A stretch of 64,000 nt of DNA. Source: Pterobdella sp. o SKG-2022. Taxonomy: Eukaryota; Annelida; Clitellata; Hirudinida; Piscicolidae. Shown one piece after another: positions 54,101 through 63,100 of the stretch. Every line of letters starts with the position of its first letter. The stretch's first letter is position 1. Below the pieces are notes generated by a model, which saw only the letters and a program-made list of their open reading frames with translations, had not been told where the DNA came from and made no database searches. The stretch lies in contig OZ038321.1 in assembly GCA_964035795.1 (NCBI GenBank), positions 7,786,079 through 7,850,078 of the forward strand, given 5' to 3'. A program made the position numbers and the translations under genes.

Positions 54101-57100
54101 TTTCTGTCGTTGTTGTCATAATAACAGTTGTTGTTTGCGTTGATGTTGCAATCGTTGTCGAAACTGTTGTAGCTGTAGCCAATGAAGTTGTTGTTACAGT
54201 TATTGTAGTTGGCGTTGTTGTTTCTACAGTAGTAACTGTTGGCGTAGATTTAGACAACATTTCTGTCGTTGTTGTCATAATAACAGTTGTTGTTTGCGTT
54301 GATGTTGCAATCGTTGTCGAAACTGTTGTAGCTGTAGCCAATGAAGTTGTTGTTACAGTTATTGTAGTTGGCGTTGTTGTTTCTACAGTAGTAACTGTTG
54401 GCGTAGATTTAGACAACATTTCTGTCGTTGTTGTCATAATAACAGTTGTTGTTTGCGTTGATGTTGCAATCGTTGTCGAAACTGTTGTAGCTGTAGCCAA
54501 TGAAGTTGTTGTTACAGTTATTGTAGTTGGCGTTGTTGTTTCTACAGTAGTAACTGTTGGCGTAGATTTAGACAACATTTCTGTCGTTGTTGTCATAATA
54601 ACAGTTGTTGTTTGCGTTGATGTTGCAATCGTTGTCGAAACTGTTGTAGCTGTAGCCAATGAAGTTGTTGTTACAGTTATTGTAGTTGGCGTTGTTGTTT
54701 CTACAGTAGTAACTGTTGGCGTAGATTTAGACAACATTTCTGTCGTTGTTGTCATAATAACAGTTGTTGTTTGCGTTGATGTTGCAATCGTTGTCGAAAC
54801 TGTTGTAGCTGTAGCCAATGAAGTTGTTGTTACAGTTATTGTAGTTGGCGTTGTTGTTTCTACAGTAGTAACTGTTGGCGTAGATTTAGACAACATTTCT
54901 GTCGTTGTTGTCATAATAACAGTTGTTGTTTGCGTTGATGTTGCAATCGTTGTCGAAACTGTTGTAGCTGTAGCCAATGAAGTTGTTGTTACAGTTATTG
55001 TAGTTGGCGTTGTTGTTTCTACAGTAGTAACTGTTGGCGTAGATTTAGACAACATTTCTGTCGTTGTTGTCATAATAACAGTTGTTGTTTGCGTTGATGT
55101 TGCAATCGTTGTCGAAACTGTTGTAGCTGTAGCCAATGAAGTTGTTGTTACAGTTATTGTAGTTGGCGTTGTTGTTTCTACAGTAGTAACTGTTGGCGTA
55201 GATTTAGACAACATTTCTGTCGTTGTTGTCATAATAACAGTTGTTGTTTGCGTTGATGTTGCAATCGTTGTCGAAACTGTTGTAGCTGTAGCCAATGAAG
55301 TTGTTGTTACAGTTATTGTAGTTGGCGTTGTTGTTTCTACAGTAGTAACTGTTGGCGTAGATTTAGACAACATTTCTGTCGTTGTTGTCATAATAACAGT
55401 TGTTGTTTGCGTTGATGTTGCAATCGTTGTCGAAACTGTTGTAGCTGTAGCCAATGAAGTTGTTGTTACAGTTATTGTAGTTGGCGTTGTTGTTTCTACA
55501 GTAGTAACTGTTGGCGTAGATTTAGACAACATTTCTGTCGTTGTTGTCATAATAACAGTTGTTGTTTGCGTTGATGTTGCAATCGTTGTCGAAACTGTTG
55601 TAGCTGTAGCCAATGAAGTTGTTGTTACAGTTATTGTAGTTGGCGTTGTTGTTTCTACAGTAGTAACTGTTGGCGTAGATTTAGACAACATTTCTGTCGT
55701 TGTTGTCATAATAACAGTTGTTGTTTGCGTTGATGTTGCAATCGTTGTCGAAACTGTTGTAGCTGTAGCCAATGAAGTTGTTGTTACAGTTATTGTAGTT
55801 GGCGTTGTTGTTTCTACAGTAGTAACTGTTGGCGTAGATTTAGACAACATTTCTGTCGTTGTTGTCATAATAACAGTTGTTGTTTGCGTTGATGTTGCAA
55901 TCGTTGTCGAAACTGTTGTAGCTGTAGCCAATGAAGTTGTTGTTACAGTTATTGTAGTTGGCGTTGTTGTTTCTACAGTAGTAACTGTTGGCGTAGATTT
56001 AGACAACATTTCTGTCGTTGTTGTCATAATAACAGTTGTTGTTTGCGTTGATGTTGCAATCGTTGTCGAAACTGTTGTAGCTGTAGCCAATGAAGTTGTT
56101 GTTACAGTTATTGTAGTTGGCGTTGTTGTTTCTACAGTAGTAACTGTTGGCGTAGATTTAGACAACATTTCTGTCGTTGTTGTCATAATAACAGTTGTTG
56201 TTTGCGTTGATGTTGCAATCGTTGTCGAAACTGTTGTAGCTGTAGCCAATGAAGTTGTTGTTACAGTTATTGTAGTTGGCGTTGTTGTTTCTACAGTAGT
56301 AACTGTTGGCGTAGATTTAGACAACATTTCTGTCGTTGTTGTCATAATAACAGTTGTTGTTTGCGTTGATGTTGCAATCGTTGTCGAAACTGTTGTAGCT
56401 GTAGCCAATGAAGTTGTTGTTACAGAAATTGTAGTTGGCGTTGTTGTTTCTACAGTAGTAACTGTTGGCGTAGATTTAGACAACATTTCTGTCTTTGTTG
56501 TCATAATAACAGTTGTTGTTTGCGTTGATGTTGCAATCGTTGTCGAAACTGTTGTAGCTGTAGCCAATGAAGTTGTTGTTACAGAAATTGTAGTTGGCGT
56601 TGTTGTTTCTACAGTAGTAACTGTTGGCGTAGATTTAGACAACATTTCTGTCGTTGTTGTCATAATAACAGTTGTTGTTTGCGTTGATGTTGCAATCGTT
56701 GTCGAAACTGTTGTAGCTGTAGCCAATGAAGTTGTTGTTACAGTTATTGTAGTTGGCGTTGTTGTTTCTACAGTAGTAACTGTTGGCGTAGATTTAGACA
56801 ACATTTCTGTCGTTGTTGTCATAATAACAGTTGTTGTTTGCGTTGATGTTGCAATCGTTGTCGAAACTGTTGTAGCTGTAGCCAATGAAGTTGTTGTTAC
56901 AGAAATTGTAGTTGGCGTTGTTGTTTCTACAGTAGTAACTGTTGGCGTAGATTTAGACAACATTTCTGTCGTTGTTGTCATAATAACAGTTGTTGTTTGC
57001 GTTGATGTTGCAATCGTTGTCGAAACTGTTGTAGCTGTAGCCAATGAAGTTGTTGTTACAGTTATTGTAGTTGGCGTTGTTGTTTCTACAGTAGTAACTG

Positions 57101-60100
57101 TTGGCGTAGATTTAGACAACATTTCTGTCGTTGTTGTCATAATAACAGTTGTTGTTTGCGTTGATGTTGCAATCGTTGTCGAAACTGTTGTAGCTGTAGC
57201 CAATGAAGTTGTTGTTACAGTAATTGTAGTTGGCGTTGTTGTTTCTACAGTAGTAACTGTTGGCGTAGATTTAGACAACATTTCTGTCGTTGTTGTCATA
57301 ATAACAGTTGTTGTTTGCGTTGATGTTGCAATCGTTGTCGAAACTGTTGTAGCTGTAGCCAATGAAGTTGTTGTTACAGTTATTGTAGTTGGCGTTGTTG
57401 TTTCTACAGTAGTAACTGTCGGCGTAGATTTAGACAACATTTCTGTCGTTGTTGTCATAATAACAGTTGTTGTTTGCGTTGATGTTGCAATCGTTGTCGA
57501 AACTGTTGTAGCTGTAGCCAATGAAGTTGTTGTTACAGTTATTGTAGTTGGCGTTGTTGTTTCTACAGTAGTAACTGTTGGCGTAGATTTAGACAACATT
57601 TCTGTCGTTGTTGTCATAATAACAGTTGTTGTTTGCGTTGATGTTGCAATCGTTGTCGAAACTGTTGTAGCTGTAGCCAATGAAGTTGTTGTTACAGTTA
57701 TTGTAGTTGGCGTTGTTGTTTCTACAGTAGTAACTGTTGGCGTAGATTTAGACAACATTTCTATCGTTGTTGTCATAATAACAGTTGTTGTTTGCGTTGA
57801 TGTTGCAATCGTTGTCGAAACTGTTGTAGCTGTAGCCAATGAAGTTGTTGTTACAGTTATTGTAGTTGGCGTTGTTGTTTCTACAGTAGTAACTGTTGGC
57901 GTAGATTTAGACAACATTTCTGTCGTTGTTGTCATAATAACAGTTGTTGTTTGCGTTGATGTTGCAATCGTTGTCGAAACTGTTGTAGCTGTAGCCAATG
58001 AAGTTGTTGTTACAGAAATTGTAGTTGGCGTTGTTGTTTCTACAGTAGTAACTGTTGGCGTAGATTTAGACAACATTTCTGTCGTTGTTGTCATAATAAC
58101 AGTTGTTGTTTGCGTTGATGTTGCAATCGTTGTCGAAACTGTTGTAGCTGTAGCCAATGAAGTTGTTGTTACAGTTATTGTAGTTGGCGTTGTTGTTTCT
58201 ACAGTAGTAACTGTTGGCGTAGATTTAGACAACATTTCTGTCGTTGTTGTCATAATAACAGTTGTTGTTTGCGTTGATGTTGCAATCGTTGTCGAAACTG
58301 TTGTAGCTGTAGCCAATGAAGTTGTTGTTACAGTTATTGTAGTTGGCGTTGTTGTTTCTACAGTAGTAACTGTTGGCGTAGATTTAGACAACATTTCTGT
58401 CGTTGTTGTCATAATAACAGTTGTTGTTTGCGTTGATGTTGCAATCGTTGTCGAAACTGTTGTAGCTGTAGCCAATGAAGTTGTTGTTACAGTTATTGTA
58501 GTTGGCGTTGTTGTTTCTACAGTAGTAACTGTTGGCGTAGATTTAGACAACATTTCTGTCGTTGTTGTCATAATAACAGTTGTTGTTTGCGTTGATGTTG
58601 CAATCGTTGTCGAAACTGTTGTAGCTGTAGCCAATGAAGTTGTTGTTACAGTTATTGTAGTTGGCGTTGTTGTTTCTACAGTAGTAACTGTTGGCGTAGA
58701 TTTAGACAACATTTCTGTCGTTGTTGTCATAATAACAGTTGTTGTTTGCGTTGATGTTGCAATCGTTGTCGAAACTGTTGTAGCTGTAGCCAATGAAGTT
58801 GTTGTTACAGTTATTGTAGTTGGCGTTGTTGTTTCTACAGTAGTAACTGTTGGCGTAGATTTAGACAACATTTCTGTCGTTGTTGTCATAATAACAGTTG
58901 TTGTTTGCGTTGATGTTGCAATCGTTGTCGAAACTGTTGTAGCTGTAGCCAATGAAGTTGTTGTTACAGTTATTGTAGTTGGCGTTATTGTTTCTACAGT
59001 AGTAACTGTTGGCGTAGATTTAGACAACATTTCTGTCTTTGTTGTCATAATAACAGTTGTTGTTTGCGTTGATGTTGCAATCGTTGTCGAAACTGTTGTA
59101 GCTGTAGCCAATGAAGTTGTTGTTACAGAAATTGTAGTTGGCGTTGTTGTTTCTACAGTAGTAACTGTCGGCGTAGATTTAGACAACATTTCTGTCGTTG
59201 TTGTCATAATAACAGTTGTTGTTTGCGTTGATGTTGCAATCGTTGTCGAAACTGTTGTAGCTGTAGCCAATGAAGTTGTTGTTACAGTTATTGTAGTTGG
59301 CGTTGTTGTTTCTACAGTAGTAACTGTTGGCGTAGATTTAGACAACATTTCTGTCGTTGTTGTCATAATAACAGTTGTTGTTTGCGTTGATGTTGTAATC
59401 GTTGTCGAAACTGTTGTAGCTGTAGCCAATGAAGTTGTTGTTACAGAAATTGTAGTTGGCGTTGTTGTTTCTACAGTAGTAACTGTTGGCGTAGATTTAG
59501 ACAACATTTCTGTCGTTGTTGTCATAATAACAGTTGTTGTTTGCGTTGATGTTGCAATCGTTGTCGAAACTGTTGTAGCTGTAGCCAATGAAGTTGTTGT
59601 TACAGTTATTGTAGTTGGCGTTGTTGTTTCTACAGTAGTAACTGTTGGCGTAGATTTAGACAACATTTCTGTCGTTGTTGTCATAATAACAGTTGTTGTT
59701 TGCGTTGATGTTGCAATCGTTGTCGAAACTGTTGTAGCTGTAGCCAATGAAGTTGTTGTTACAGTTATTGTAGTTGGCGTTATTGTTTTTACAGTAGTAA
59801 CTGTTGGCGTAGATTTAGACAACATTTCTGTCTTTGTTGTCATAATAACAGTTGTTGTTTGCGTTGATGTTGCAATCGTTGTCGAAACTGTTGTAGCTGT
59901 AGCCAATGAAGTTGTTGTTACAGTTATTGTAGTTGGCGTTGTTGTTTCTACAGTAGTAACTGTCGGCGTAGATTTAGACAACATTTCTGTCGTTGTTGTC
60001 ATAATAACAGTTGTTGTTTGCGTTGATGTTGCAATCGTTGTCGAAACTGTTGTAGCTGTAGCCAATGAAGTTGTTGTTACAGAAATTGTAGTTGGCGTTG

Positions 60101-63100
60101 TTGTTTCTACAGTAGTAACTGTTGGCGTAGATTTAGACAACATTTCTGTCGTTGTTGTCATAATAACAGTTGTTGTTTGCGTTGATGTTGCAATCGTTGT
60201 CGAAACTGTTGTAGCTGTAGCCAATGAAGTTGTTGTTACAGTTATTGTAGTTGGCGTTGTTGTTTCTACAGTAGTAACTGTTGGCGTAGATTTAGACAAC
60301 ATTTCTGTCGTTGTTGTCATAATAACAGTTGTTGTTTGCGTTGATGTTGCAATCGTTGTCGAAACTGTTGTAGCTGTAGCCAATGAAGTTGTTGTTACAG
60401 AAATTGTAGTTGGCGTTGTTGTTTCTACAGTAGTAACTGTCGGCGTAGATTTAGACAACATTTCTGTCGTTGTTGTCATAATAACAGTTGTTGTTTGCGT
60501 TGATGTTGCAATCGTTGTCGAAACTGTTGTAGCTGTAGCCAATGAAGTTGTTGTTACAGAAATTGTAGTTGGCGTTGTTGTTTCTACAGTAGTAACTGTT
60601 GGCGTAGATTTAGACAACATTTCTGTCTTTGTTGTCATAATAACAGTTGTTGTTTGCGTTGATGTTGCAATCGTTGTCGAAACTGTTGTAGCTGTAGCCA
60701 ATGAAGTTGTTGTTACAGAAATTGTAGTTGGCGTTGTTGTTTCTACAGTAGTAACTGTTGGCGTAGATTTAGACAACATTTCTGTCTTTGTTGTCATAAT
60801 AACAGTTGTTGTTTGCGTTGATGTTGCAATCGTTGTCGAAACTGTTGTAGCTGTAGCCAATGAAGTTGTTGTTACAGAAATTGTAGTTGGCGTTGTTGTT
60901 TCTACAGTAGTAACTGTTGGCGTAGATTTAGACAACATTTCTGTCGTTGTTGTCATAATAACAGTTGTTGTTTGCGTTGATGTTGCAATCGTTGTCGAAA
61001 CTGTTGTAGCTGTAGCCAATGAAGTTGTTGTTACAGTTATTGTAGTTGGCGTTGTTGTTTCTACAGTAGTAACTGTTGGCGTAGATTTAGACAACATTTC
61101 TGTCGTTGTTGTCATAATAACAGTTGTTGTTTGCGTTGATGTTGCAATCGTTGTCGAAACTGTTGTAGCTGTAGCCAATGAAGTTGTTGTTACAGAAATT
61201 GTAGTTGGCGTTGTTGTTTCTACAGTAGTAACTGTCGGCGTAGATTTAGACAACATTTCTGTCGTTGTTGTCATAATAACAGTTGTTGTTTGCGTTGATG
61301 TTGCAATCGTTGTCGAAACTGTTGTAGCTGTAGCCAATGAAGTTGTTGTTACAGTTATTGTAGTTGGCGTTGTTGTTTCTACAGTAGTAACTGTTGGCGT
61401 AGATTTAGACAACATTTCTGTCGTTGTTGTCATAATAACAGTTGTTGTTTGCGTTGATGTTGCAATCGTTGTCGAAACTGTTGTAGCTGTAGCCAATGAA
61501 GTTGTTGTTACAGAAATTGTAGTTGGCGTTGTTGTTTCTACAGTAGTAACTGTTGGCGTAGATTTAGACAACATTTCTGTCGTTGTTGTCATAATAACAG
61601 TTGTTGTTTGCGTTGATGTTGCAATCGTTGTCGAAACTGTTGTAGCTGTAGCCAATGAAGTTGTTGTTACAGTTATTGTAGTTGGCGTTGTTGTTTTTAC
61701 AGTAGTAACTGTTGGCGTAGATTTAGACAACATTTCTGTCGTTGTTGTCATAATAACAGTTGTTGTTTGCGTTGATGTTGCAATCGTTGTCGAAACTGTT
61801 GTAGCTGTAGCCAATGAAGTTGTTGTTACAGAAATTGTAGTTGGCGTTGTTGTTTCTACAGTAGTAACTGTTGGCGTAGATTTAGACAACATTTCTGTCG
61901 TTGTTGTCATAATAACAGTTGTTGTTTGCGTTGATGTTGCAATCGTTGTCGAAACTGTTGTAGCTGTAGCCAATGAAGTTGTTGTTACAGTTATTGTAGT
62001 TGGCGTTGTTGTTTCTACAGTAGTAACTGTTGGCGTAGATTTAGACAACATTTCTGTCGTTGTTGTCATAATAACAGTTGTTGTTTGCGTTGATGTTGCA
62101 ATCGTTGTCGAAACTGTTGTAGCTGTAGCCAATGAAGTTGTTGTTACAGTTATTGTAGTTGGCGTTGTTGTTTCTACAGTAGTAACTGTTGGCGTAGATT
62201 TAGACAACATTTCTGTCGTTGTTGTCATAATAACAGTTGTTGTTTGCGTTGATGTTGCAATCGTTGTCGAAACTGTTGTAGCTGTAGCCAATGAAGTTGT
62301 TGTTACAGTTATTGTAGTTGGCGTTATTGTTTCTACAGTAGTAACTGTTGGCGTAGATTTAGACAACATTTCTGTCGTTGTTGTCATAATAACAGTTGTT
62401 GTTTGCGTTGATGTTGCAATCGTTGTCGAAACTGTTGTAGCTGTAGCCAATGAAGTTGTTGTTACAGTTATTGTAGTTGGCGTTGTTGTTTCTACAGTAG
62501 TAACTGTTGGCGTAGATTTAGACAACATTTCTGTCGTTGTTGTCATAATAACAGTTGTTGTTTGCGTTGATGTTGCAATCGTTGTCGAAACTGTTGTAGC
62601 TGTAGCCAATGAAGTTGTTGTTACAGAAATTGTAGTTGGCGTTGTTGTTTCTACAGTAGTAACTGTTGGCGTAGATTTAGACAACATTTCTGTCGTTGTT
62701 GTCATAATAACAGTTGTTGTTTGCGTTGATGTTGCAATCGTTGTCGAAACTGTTGTAGCTGTAGCCAATGAAGTTGTTGTTACAGAAATTGTAGTTGGCG
62801 TTGTTGTTTCTACAGTAGTAACTGTTGGCGTAGATTTAGACAACATTTCTGTCGTTGTTGTCATAATAACAGTTGTTGTTTGCGTTGATGTTGCAATCGT
62901 TGTCGAAACTGTTGTAGCTGTAGCCAATGAAGTTGTTGTTACAGTTATTGTAGTTGGCGTTGTTGTTTCTACAGTAGTAACTGTTGGCGTAGATTTAGAC
63001 AAGATTTCTGTCGTTGTTGTCATAATAACAGTTGTTGTTTGCGTTGATGTTGCAATCGTTGTCGAAACTGTTGTAGCTGTAGCCAATGAAGTTGTTGTTG

